DNA of 64,000 bases from contig BSYQ01000005.1 in the NCBI GenBank assembly GCA_030272585.1, positions 2,294,001 through 2,358,000 of the forward strand, read 5' to 3'. Below the pieces are notes generated by a model. The model did not search any database. It saw only the letters and a program-made list of their open reading frames with translations, and had not been told where the DNA came from. Positions 44,901 through 54,152 of this stretch are shown piece after piece. How positions within the stretch are numbered: position 1 is the stretch's first letter; every line of letters begins with the position of its first letter. This DNA is from Bryopsis sp. KO-2023. Its lineage: Eukaryota; Chlorophyta; Ulvophyceae; Bryopsidales; Bryopsidaceae. The translations under genes and the position numbers were made by a program.

Positions 44901-45529
44901 ACAACCCATGTCTATCCTCGATCAAAAGAAATAGAATCAAACGATAAAGAAGATCCCTCCAAAAAAACACCAGCCGTACTTCTGTGGCTGAACACCTGGG
45001 CCTGTTTCAAGTGTCGATCAATGAGTTGTTCCTGCGCAATCAATTAATTGCAGCAAGAAGAGGCCATCACCCCCCATTATGCCAGTTGTTCATGCGCACC
45101 ACCATCCTCACACTTTCCACACCACCAACTACTCTCCAATTTTTCCACCCACAGAAGGAAGGAGATTGCCTGTGTCTTAGTTTATCACAAATCTTGGGGT
45201 AGATTCCAACCTCCTCTAAACCTGGCTTTTGATCAAAACTGTTTCGTATATTTTCGAAGAGTACGGGCAACAAGACACCCAAGGTTTTCAGTACAGGATA
45301 CGATGTGGATCACGTAAGGGAAAGTACGAGACGGCTCAAAATTATTAAAAAGGTTGTCGCAAGCAAAGTACATTCCAAAAAAAGAACTCACGAAACGAAA
45401 GATTTGAAGAAGTTGACACCTGACTGAACGAAACAGTTTTCGAGACGAAGCGGGGAAAAGAGTCCAGTCGCACAAGCTACAGAAAACGGATACAGGCAGC
45501 CGCGCGTTTCGAGAGGGTGAATCGCGACG
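41959..45529. other. Long A/G-rich intergenic region, no supported gene
   Basis: 3.6 kb rich in AAAGAAAAAAG and GGGGG tracts: G-runs at about 42687-42700, 43449-43478 and 44759-44775, and A-rich blocks at 42230-42500 and 44060-44340. ORFs up to 147 codons (44406-44849, minus; 43579-43878, plus) have no domain and no splice context. The DMAP1 promoter lies at the right end. Confidence 0.35.
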
Positions 45530-47328
45530 ATGGGGGACGTGTTTGACGTCCTTGGCGTCCAGCGTGGAGCGGAGCGTCTTGAAACTGCTCCGAAACCGAA
45601 GGAAACGAAAGTCAAGAGGCCAGAGGGGATGAGCCGAGAAGCGTTTTCATTGCTCGACGGTTCTCATCCGATAATGCAATCGGAGCTCGCAAAGGGGCTC
45701 ATGAGGAAAGGGGAGATGTCCAGGAAGCGAAAATCAGAGGGCAGCTATCACGTGGTGTATCAATGGAAGAAGTTCAAGAACGAAGCGCGCGAGGATGGCC
45801 TGGAGTTGAGCCATTGGGTGAAGTGTTACAAGGACGCCCAGGGGAATGTCAGGGATGCTGTCGGAGGCGATTATCCCTTTGCAAAGTTCAACAAAAAGGT
45901 ATCGTTGGAAAAAAAAATGAATCGCAAAAAACACAACCAAAGAAAAGAATAGTTAATACAAAATGCTGAAGAAGAACCTTCAACTTCTTGAGCATTTTTT
46001 GTGTTATTGGTTTTTGTTTCAAAACCTTATCTTGGCTCTTTGTGTGAGATTTTTTTTCCTTCTTCTCACTCTTTTTTTTTCAGGTCAACATATGTGAGTA
46101 CAATGATGAGGAGTGGGAAATAGTGGTGAAGCCCATGTCTGACGGCTGGACGAGGGAAGAAACAGACTACTTGCTGTCGATGTGCAAATCTTTCGACCTG
46201 CGTTTCGTGCTGATAGCTGACCGATACGATTTCCCAAACGGCCCCCACAGAACTCTGGAGGAGCTGAAAGGAAGATACTATTCGATCGGAAGGCAGCTGC
46301 TGATCTACAGGTGCTATTTTTAGACAGCATCCCTTTAATGACACCAGATTTTCGAATGGCGGTATCTGGATATGGTGGAAAACTCCACAGAGTTCCATTC
46401 AAGGAAATCCGAAAACAAATAATGAAACAAAGAAAGTTGCAACAATGTAGACAAAAATTTTAAGCGGTAACGTTTAAATTTTAATTTGGGGGGCTGAAAA
46501 CCCCGTGTGGCATGTCTTTTATGAAAATGAGATTGGACTGATTGGAGAATGGTTGGTTGGGTTTTTTTTCCTATCAGGGAAGGCTCCGAAGATACGATCG
46601 CGAATCATTTGCTGGTCAAGCATCCTTACAGCATCGAATCTGAACAGACCAGGCGCAATGCATGCGATGCAATTTTCAAGAAAACGGGAAAGCAAGAACA
46701 GGATGATAATCAGGTGCCGAAATAAAAAAAGATATGTATAGGTCAGCTAACAGAGATGCATTTGGGCATCAGGTTCAATTTGATTCAGTTCGAAATTTTG
46801 GATTCGATTTTGCGATTTTGAATCTACGAAGGTTGAGAAATGTATTTCCCCACTGGCACCCACCCAACAATGGAGAAAAAGAACCCCGTTTGGCATGTAT
46901 ACCGATGTCTGATAATTCTCTTTTTGTTGCAGGTGTTGGAAGAGGCTCAGAAAATAGAGGAGCGGAGGAAACACGAACTGAATGCAAGAAAGGTCGCATC
47001 GGCTGGGGTGTCGGCATTTTTTTGCCATCCGGAGACATTCGAAAACTCCACCCGTGGTCAACCCTCGCTGTTTGACGTCGATTTGAAGCCGTTCAAACCC
47101 CCACCTGGCGTCTACGCCCGAGGCCAGCACACTCGAGACATCGCAAAGCAACAGCTTATGAGAATGGCAGGTCACGGTCGAGCCCACAAGCTGGTGGAAA
47201 ACACCCTCAAGGATCTGGGCTGCAGCAACTATCCGAGAATCGCAACGAGGTCTCAAGCGGGGGCATGGCTGGCTCTGCATGCAGAAGTGATCAATCTGGT
47301 GGAATCCAGAAAGAAGCCAAACAATTGA
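45530..47328 (+). CDS. DMAP1: DMAP1/SWC4 homologue (SANT-like, chromatin remodelling)
   Basis: Exons 45530-45898, 46084-46310, 46578-46713, 46933-47328. GT-AG and in phase, 375 residues. It is a subunit of NuA4 acetyltransferase and SWR1 remodeller complexes in the nucleus. Seen: MGDVFDVLGVQ at the N-terminus (MADVRDIL in animals), KRPEGMSREAFSLL, GGDYPFAKFNKKV (DYPFARFNK in DMAP1), then the SANT/Myb-like region in exon 2: SDGWTREETDYLLSMCKSFD with LRFVLIADRYDF and RTLEELKGRYYSI. Exon 4 has the LEEAQKIEERRKHE helix and a conserved C-terminal RSQAGAWLALHAEVINLVES segment. It is slightly shorter than animal DMAP1 (about 467) because the C-terminal low-complexity tail is missing. Well supported. 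Confidence 0.93.
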
Positions 47329-47961
47329 GAAAGGCATGGCTGTCGTCATGACGGAATTGACATACGCAATTTGACATGTCGATGGGGGGGAGAAAAAACC
47401 TCGGGGGAGTTTTGTTCAGGAAGCGAATTTCTAAAAATAGGCAGATAGAAAGGGATTGGGTATGGTTGGTTTATGCAGACGTGGACGCATGTAGACATAC
47501 ATGTTCTATTTTCTATTTTTTTCAGGTGCGGGTGGGGGGGGGGGGGGGCTGGCGGTGGGGTAGAGTGTCAGGGGTTTCAATCTTGCCCAATCCAGTTAAG
47601 CAGATCAGATTTGTTTCATGGGGGGTGTGATCGTGTGGGGGGATGTAGTTGCCATTTGGTTGTAATCTTACGTCAAAAGCTACATGTGCTGATAATATTT
47701 TAGTTGAATGCTTGCTAGTATCTTTAGGGACACCAAACGAAATGTACAATTGTGGATGAGGCTTGGTACAACAGCATTGTACCTCTTGTTTCAGATATCT
47801 GAAGACACTGTACAAGGGACAAACAAGCGATGCCACATCCATGATCAGCCATGAAAATGGGTGGGTTGAATATTGAGCAGCATTTGAAGTGTAGTAAAAC
47901 CTTGGGGTGCTAATTTTTGAGGAAAGGTACGACCTTCCCAGCTTTCGAAACGTTCCCTGCT
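47329..47961. other. Intergenic between DMAP1 and the gypsy element
   Basis: Contains a G-run near 47534-47547 and GT-rich sequence. No gene is seen. The sequence just left of the retrotransposon is TTCCCTGCT followed by the target CACCC. Confidence 0.5.
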
Positions 47962-47966
47962 CACCC

Positions 47967-48290
47967 TGTAAAACTGAGAGGCGTTATGGGAATCAGAACG
48001 ATCCGTAGTGTGGGACTGAGGAGAGAGTGGAAGAGCAACAGACACGAGTCCAGGAAAACCAAGTTTTTACAAGAGCGAACAACCGCCGCAATCCCCCCCT
48101 TCAAAAGCACATTGCCGACATGGTGAACTCCGTACCGTCTGACTCCTGACTTTTCCGTCTGACTCGTACGTAACTCGTACCTTATCCCAATTTAGTCCAA
48201 TGACCTAAACCTACCACACACCTCATCCTCGTCTCACAACAACCACTCATTACCTCACCACATCTGATCCAAAATCACTTCTATTTTACA
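47967..48290 (-). repeat. 3' LTR of the gypsy element
   Basis: 324 bp, identical by eye to the 5' LTR at 53648-53971. TG...CA ends with 7-bp inverted tips TGTAAAA/TTTTACA. Confidence 0.95.
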
Positions 48291-48335
48291 CGCTTCAACT
48301 GCGCATAGACTCCGAGGCAACCCACGGCCAACCCC

Positions 48336-51300
48336 TCACTGAATATACGGAAGCAAGAAATCACCATGGAAAACTTGCTCCAGGTGCGGCCGCTGAACTC
48401 GACGCACCACACAACGATGCGCCGATAACACTTGCACCACCACGTAGGGCCCAATCCAATAGGGCCGTAATTTCTGACCCACCTGACGTCCGCGTCCATG
48501 ATTCTTCACCCACACCCAATCGCCAACCTGATAACTGTGCAGCAGTTTTGGTTGGTTCGCCGCACGGCGAGCGCGATTGGCGCGCATAGTCCGAACAGCT
48601 TGAGCACGCAATTGCTGCCACGCCCCATAAGGAATCCTCGATCCATCCGCCCGAGTCCCAACCATAAGTTCCCGAGCAGTAGCTCCCGTTGCCTGGCTAG
48701 GGAAATCCCGAATAACCTGCAAGGCCGCCGGTACCACTTCCACCCATTGATGGATCTGTAGATCCCGTGCAGCTCCCATCTTCCTCAAACGATCGTTCAA
48801 CACACGGTGAAAACGTTCCACCAAACCCGCCGACTTATGGGCATAAGCAGGGGTGTAATGAAGGGAAATTCGCCGAATTCGTGCCCACTCCAGGAACTGG
48901 TCAGACACCCGGAACGCGCGTGCATTGTCTGTCAGAATGTGCGCCGGTCTACCAAACATCCCTATCCATCTCGTGAGAACCCGGATGGCTTCAGTGGAAC
49001 TGGGAGAGGCCACCGGCAAAGCCAACGGATAGCGGCTCCCATGGTCGACCACCGTCATGAGATAACGATATCCCTCGACCGTGCGGGGGAATGGTCCCAT
49101 GACATCCAATCCCAACGTGTTACCAAACCGAAATTGGCCTGGCATACATCCCCAGGGCACGGTTTGATAACGCAATTTGAACATTTGGCAAGGCCGACAA
49201 CGGTGTACATATTGCCTGACCTCTTCCTCTGGGACCGCATACCCCTTCTGCACCAGTATGCGACAAGTCGCAGCCACCGAAAAATGTCCCTGATGAGCCT
49301 CCTCAATCCAACCTTGCCGCACCCACACAGACCCTGTTTGCAATCCTACTGGATGACAACCCCCATCTGCCTCCTGGGCCCTGGACTGCCCTTCAGCTTG
49401 GGGAGTGTCCCCTCCAGTGCAAACACTTTGCACACTGAGCTGACACACCTGGGGAATTCCCTCCCTAGCCAGACCCAGTAGGGGCGACAAACTGTCCTGA
49501 GCCTGCTCTCCCTGTTCCTGCACCTTCTCCCCAGCCACCTTGATTGCTTCTTGTGGGGAATGCTGCCACCGGGACAGCACATCCGCCAGTTCATTCTTGA
49601 CCCCCTCCACGTGTCGTATGGTCAATTGGGTACCAAGCACAAAATGAGATTGCAAATAATACAACATTCTGAGCATCCTGGCATCCTTCTCTTTCTCCCA
49701 TCCAGAGGTGACCATGACACGTTTAGTCAAACTTTCTGAATCTGTGTGTACCTCCACCGGGTGACCTCTGACCAGGGAATACACCTGCTTCAAAGCCCAA
49801 GTCAGGCCATAGGTTTCCCCCAAGTGGCTGGAACACTTGGAGGCCCACCCTTTGTTCCTGTTGCTGCCCACTTCCACCACTTTGCCCCCCTGGACAAGCA
49901 CATATCCAACTCCCGCCGAACTCCAATCTGTATACAGCTGGAAGCAATGCTGCATACTCACCATTGCCAGTTCCAACTGCTGTTTCAATACCCAGGCCAC
50001 CACAGCCTGAAACCTGCTGTTGATGAGGACCCGATTTTCCTGTCGACCCTGCTGTTTGATCACCTCATAAAACTCCCCACACTTGGTAGCAAAATGCGGA
50101 ACATGAGGTTTCAGCAAGTTCAACATGCCCATCCCCTGTTGTAAAGTTTTCCGTCCGGTGATTGTCGGAATCCGAGACTCAATCTTCTTACCATAAGTCT
50201 GCAACCCATACTTTCCCTGCTGTACATCATGGCCCAGATAGACCACATGTTTCTTTTTCAGTTGCAATTTCGCCGCCTTCATCTGAAACCCTTGTTCATC
50301 CAAGCAACACAACACAAACGCCACTCGCCAATTGTGTTGAGTAAGTCCTTTCCCTCCAGTGAGAATATCATCGATATAATTCCTCGCCTTTGCCCAGGGG
50401 ATGGTCGTCAAACCCTGCTGTAACGTGTCATGAAAGATCCCAGGGCTATTGTGGAAACCCTGCACCAGTCTCGTGAAACAATATCGCTGGCCTCCGAACT
50501 CAAAGGCAAAAAAACATTGGAGTTCTTTTTCGAGTCCCAACGCGAAAAAACCGTCAGCAATATCTATTATGCTGAAGAAATCCCAACTGGGGTCTACCTG
50601 TTTCAGGATTTCCCTCGTTGCCGGCATCGGGTACTGATGTGCCACGAACATGCTATTGACCTTCCTGCAATCCAGGGTAATACGGACCCCCTTATCACGG
50701 CCCTGCGCATCTTTCCCCTTGTCGATAGCGATCACTGGAGAAAGGTAGGCCTTCTCCCCCAGCTCCAGCGGCCTCACAATGCCCCGCGTGCATAGATTCC
50801 GAATAGCCTCAGTGACTCTTGACTTATCCACCAAACTCACCGGTCTAGCAGCAGCTTGGAAGCCAAAACAAATGGCCTGATTCGGGGGACAATCCTTCAG
50901 CCCAATGGTTTGAATATTGCATTTCCTAGCCTTCGTCAGGTCGAACATCTGTGGGAACAGCCGTTGGATCGCCGCCATCATTTTAGTTTCCTCTGGAATC
51001 TCCAAAGCCCCCCTCACCTTGTCCATATGTGTCGAGAGCACCAGTGGGGGTTTAACCTCCCGAACTTGCTGACATCCTCCTGGCTGTAGTTGAGTTTGAC
51101 TGACCATTTTCTGTGAGTCCCCTTTTCCCTGTCCCAGTTGGCGGGCTTCCCCTTTCGTCCCAACTGGCTTGCAGCCCTCCCTAATTGGGGTTGGACAGGT
51201 TTGCTCTCCCTCAGCAAATCGCACTGTCTGCTGTTGTTTCCCAACTGAAGACCCCTTTTGTTCCTGTATTCGATTGTCTAGTGGCCACAGCCTCACCCCA

Positions 51301-53726
51301 TCCAGAGAACAGATGTAATGCAATTTGCCTTGAATCCCCAACAACTTCAGTCTAGGGGTCAAGGCCACAGGCTGATCATTAAGATTTCTAAGCAACCCCC
51401 ACAGTAACCCATTCTTTCCAATCTTCGGACAAAACTGCACCATCGGTTTGGAAAGGCAATCAAACAGGCCATAAAATGTGCCTGACACACGATAAGGCAA
51501 TTGAATTTTTACAGTTGCATGGGAACCCACTACCACACTTCGATTCAAAGGGAAAATCACTGCATCCCCTTGCTGGACTGGGTACTCTCCCACATCATCA
51601 GCCAAATCCACTCCCATGCCGCATCCAGGAGTTATCTCCATGCACTTCGAATCTTCTTCCACCCATTCCGAATGCCCAACAACCTTGACGTCTGTCGATT
51701 CCAATCCCATCTCTGGCACTGACGACCCACTCCCCGCATTCGCCGACCCCACGTCCAGACAGGGGGGTGTTTGGCTCCGCAGAAACGAAAGTCGTCCCAC
51801 CACCGAGTGACTGCAGAGGCGCAGTGGTTTCGATCCCACATTGGTGCACACGACGTCCACACGTCGAGGGGTGCTTGACGTCGATCCCGCCACAGTCCGA
51901 ACGTGGACCACAAGTCCCTGACGCATACCAGCGTCTTTCCAAGCATCCACAATGCCGAGCACCCCTGCAGGAATCGCAACTGCCAGGCATGTGGGGACAG
52001 TCGTGGTGACGCCGGGTCGCAAAAGACATTCACCTAAAACAGGAAGACCGAAATCAGCGCCAGTCGTCCCTTTCACCACCTTTGTCCCAGGTGCGCTGGT
52101 CAGCTGCACTTGAGACACCCTTTTCTTCTCCCCTTCCCCTTCAGTCCCCCCTTGCCTTACCGGGAAGCATTCCACCACGACCGAAGAGTCCTTGTGCAGC
52201 AGCCTGTCGTCCGCTGGGTCCAAGCACAGTCGCAACGCTCCGAGTGCTTGTTTTCCCACAATCACTTGCGTGTTTCCCACAACCACCTCAAATTCAAATA
52301 CTTTCCGTTCCGGCCCCAAACGCAGTTCCAACTCGGCGACGCCCTTGGACTCCACTTCGATATTTCCAACTCCAAACAACCTCCGACCTCCCAGACGAAA
52401 CGGTATGCCATGTTTTCGCGCCCACGCATACGGAATAACGTTGATCGCCGCTCCACTGTCACAAAGGACAGCCACACGCACATCACCCAACCACGCCTTC
52501 GTGACCATCAAAGGCCTTTGCTCCCTTCCTCCCACAGGCACCCCTTCACGCACCATACACACATTCCAGAACCCCTCGTCGTCGTCACCCTCCACCGGAT
52601 CATCTTCATATACCAAGCAGTCCTCCTCCTCCACTACCCCTATCCGGCCAGGGCGAGCACCTCGACCTCCACGTCGCTGACCACCACCTCGGCCTCGACG
52701 ACCTGCTCCATCCACCGGCTTACCATTCTCCACCGCGCTCAAAGCAGCTCTGAGTTTGCCACGTACAAAGTTATTCCGCAAGGCCCTTTCCATTCCTGTT
52801 AAAAAAACCCCCATAGTCGAAAACGTTACCGGAAACGTAATCTCGCCTTGGTTTGATATTCCCCCTGAACCTCCTCGGTCCATCGCCATCACAGGCGCCT
52901 TTCGTTCCCCCGCTCCTGCTCCTTGGATCTCACCGACTCTCGCTGCATAACGGATAGCCTTCGCCAAAGTGTCCGGCTCATGAAGCTCGACTTGAACGCG
53001 CACGGCCGCCGACAAACCAGTCACGAAGTGAGTGATTAACTCCGTCTCCGACGCTCGCGGTAGCCTCACCGACAGGTCCTGGAAACGCTGGATGTAATCT
53101 TCGACCGTAGCTCGTCCCTGCGTGCACTGGCGCATTTTCTGTCGCGCTCGGGTTTCAGGCCGATCAGTTCCAAACCTGTCTTCAAACTGTTTAAGGAGTC
53201 CCTCCATATCGGGCTCTCCCACCCCTAGCTCCTGCGCACGCGTGATCGTCTGACGGAACCAGCTGAGGGCCGACCCCGTGAGCATGGTACCCAATACACC
53301 AACCTTTTCCCGATCCTGGTATCCCGCCGCCTGAACATAAATACGGAACTGGAAAGCCCAGTCCCTGGCGTCTTGCGACTCATACTTTTGCGGCGGAATA
53401 GGTCGTCCTCGTGCTCTCTCCGCCGGCCTGGACACCATCGGTTCTGTTTCTGTCATCTCAACCAGGGCAGAAGATGGCCCCTCTGGCTGCGAACGCTCGA
53501 TCTTGTCCAACCGTGCTAAGATCTGTACCAGAGCCCTCTGTATCCCACCCTCTGACGAGCCTACTGGCTCGCTCTGTACACTTCGATAGGACGGAACGTC
53601 CTCCAAAACATCATCCCGCGCATCGTTGTCTCCAAGCTCCGAAACCATGTAAAACTGAGAGGCGTTATGGGAATCAGAACGATCCGTAGTGTGGGACTGA
53701 GGAGAGAGTGGAAGAGCAACAGACAC
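48336..53726 (-). CDS. Gag-Pol polyprotein of the gypsy element
   Basis: One open frame of 1796 codons. The first ATG (53726) is inside the 5' LTR; the next (53648-53646) straddles the LTR/PBS junction and gives 1770 residues (MVSELGDND), the likelier start. Numbering from the first ATG: Gag ~100-275 (RDWAFQFRIYVQAAGY, TGSALSWFRQ, VEDYIQRFQDL); an RGG-rich stretch 342-361 in place of a CCHC knuckle; protease with DSG at 423-425; dUTPase-like 541-650 (TTGADFGLPVLGE, LAVAIPAGVLGI) whose catalytic motifs 2 and 3 are altered; RT ~940-1170 with IDIADGFF and YIDD (1117-1120); RNase H ~1262-1390 (YTDWSS, GETYGL, HTDSES, NELADVLSR); integrase with HHCC (H1478, H1481, C1510, C1513), D1541, D1600, E1637 and a GPY motif at ~1759. 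No chromodomain is seen. All key catalytic residues are present, so it may be active. Confidence 0.95.
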   Translation of the reverse strand: MSVALPLSPQSHTTDRSDSHNASQFYMVSELGDNDARDDVLEDVPSYRSVQSEPVGSSEGGIQRALVQILARLDKIERSQPEGPSSALVEMTETEPMVSRPAERARGRPIPPQKYESQDARDWAFQFRIYVQAAGYQDREKVGVLGTMLTGSALSWFRQTITRAQELGVGEPDMEGLLKQFEDRFGTDRPETRARQKMRQCTQGRATVEDYIQRFQDLSVRLPRASETELITHFVTGLSAAVRVQVELHEPDTLAKAIRYAARVGEIQGAGAGERKAPVMAMDRGGSGGISNQGEITFPVTFSTMGVFLTGMERALRNNFVRGKLRAALSAVENGKPVDGAGRRGRGGGQRRGGRGARPGRIGVVEEEDCLVYEDDPVEGDDDEGFWNVCMVREGVPVGGREQRPLMVTKAWLGDVRVAVLCDSGAAINVIPYAWARKHGIPFRLGGRRLFGVGNIEVESKGVAELELRLGPERKVFEFEVVVGNTQVIVGKQALGALRLCLDPADDRLLHKDSSVVVECFPVRQGGTEGEGEKKRVSQVQLTSAPGTKVVKGTTGADFGLPVLGECLLRPGVTTTVPTCLAVAIPAGVLGIVDAWKDAGMRQGLVVHVRTVAGSTSSTPRRVDVVCTNVGSKPLRLCSHSVVGRLSFLRSQTPPCLDVGSANAGSGSSVPEMGLESTDVKVVGHSEWVEEDSKCMEITPGCGMGVDLADDVGEYPVQQGDAVIFPLNRSVVVGSHATVKIQLPYRVSGTFYGLFDCLSKPMVQFCPKIGKNGLLWGLLRNLNDQPVALTPRLKLLGIQGKLHYICSLDGVRLWPLDNRIQEQKGSSVGKQQQTVRFAEGEQTCPTPIREGCKPVGTKGEARQLGQGKGDSQKMVSQTQLQPGGCQQVREVKPPLVLSTHMDKVRGALEIPEETKMMAAIQRLFPQMFDLTKARKCNIQTIGLKDCPPNQAICFGFQAAARPVSLVDKSRVTEAIRNLCTRGIVRPLELGEKAYLSPVIAIDKGKDAQGRDKGVRITLDCRKVNSMFVAHQYPMPATREILKQVDPSWDFFSIIDIADGFFALGLEKELQCFFAFEFGGQRYCFTRLVQGFHNSPGIFHDTLQQGLTTIPWAKARNYIDDILTGGKGLTQHNWRVAFVLCCLDEQGFQMKAAKLQLKKKHVVYLGHDVQQGKYGLQTYGKKIESRIPTITGRKTLQQGMGMLNLLKPHVPHFATKCGEFYEVIKQQGRQENRVLINSRFQAVVAWVLKQQLELAMVSMQHCFQLYTDWSSAGVGYVLVQGGKVVEVGSNRNKGWASKCSSHLGETYGLTWALKQVYSLVRGHPVEVHTDSESLTKRVMVTSGWEKEKDARMLRMLYYLQSHFVLGTQLTIRHVEGVKNELADVLSRWQHSPQEAIKVAGEKVQEQGEQAQDSLSPLLGLAREGIPQVCQLSVQSVCTGGDTPQAEGQSRAQEADGGCHPVGLQTGSVWVRQGWIEEAHQGHFSVAATCRILVQKGYAVPEEEVRQYVHRCRPCQMFKLRYQTVPWGCMPGQFRFGNTLGLDVMGPFPRTVEGYRYLMTVVDHGSRYPLALPVASPSSTEAIRVLTRWIGMFGRPAHILTDNARAFRVSDQFLEWARIRRISLHYTPAYAHKSAGLVERFHRVLNDRLRKMGAARDLQIHQWVEVVPAALQVIRDFPSQATGATARELMVGTRADGSRIPYGAWQQLRAQAVRTMRANRARRAANQPKLLHSYQVGDWVWVKNHGRGRQVGQKLRPYWIGPYVVVQVLSAHRCVVRRVQRPHLEQVFHGDFLLPYIQ
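53636..53647 (-). promoter_or_regulatory. Primer-binding site of the gypsy element
   Basis: Directly after the 5' LTR the minus strand reads TGGTTTCGGAGC. It matches TGGTATCAGAGC, the initiator-tRNA-Met primer site common in plant LTR elements, at 10 of 12 positions. The same bases encode Val-Ser-Glu after the junction ATG. Confidence 0.7.
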
Positions 53727-53971
53727 GAGTCCAGGAAAACCAAGTTTTTACAAGAGCGAACAACCGCCGCAATCCCCCCCTTCAAAAGCACATTGCCGAC
53801 ATGGTGAACTCCGTACCGTCTGACTCCTGACTTTTCCGTCTGACTCGTACGTAACTCGTACCTTATCCCAATTTAGTCCAATGACCTAAACCTACCACAC
53901 ACCTCATCCTCGTCTCACAACAACCACTCATTACCTCACCACATCTGATCCAAAATCACTTCTATTTTACA
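53648..53971 (-). repeat. 5' LTR of the gypsy element
   Basis: 324 bp, same sequence as 47967-48290. It drives transcription toward lower coordinates. Contains the upstream in-frame ATG at 53726. Confidence 0.95.
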
Positions 53972-54152
53972 CACCCCTCCTTCAACTGCGAGCGTTATTA
54001 TCGAAACGCTCATCCAAGATTGTAACGCTCCTTTCTTGGAAGTCGCATAGAATGTGACCACCACCTTCCACAGAACAAAACCACCCAGAGCAAGATCCTC
54101 GTCGTTTTACGTGGTTGCAGAAGTCCAGCAGCGAAGTTTGAGTTTTCGAAAA

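Larger units (their letters stand above)
47967..53971 (-). mobile_element. Complete Ty3/gypsy retrotransposon, 6.0 kb
   Basis: Two 324-bp LTRs (47967-48290 and 53648-53971) flank an internal region with one long ORF. The outer flanks are the 5-bp duplication CACCC (47962-47966 and 53972-53976). The LTRs begin TGTAAAA and end TTTTACA and I found no difference between them by eye, so insertion is recent. A primer-binding site follows the 5' LTR. A classical polypurine tract directly before the 3' LTR is not evident: the last bases are GCAGTTGAAGCG. A G-rich run occurs instead within the LTR (minus strand, near 48090). Confidence 0.95.
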
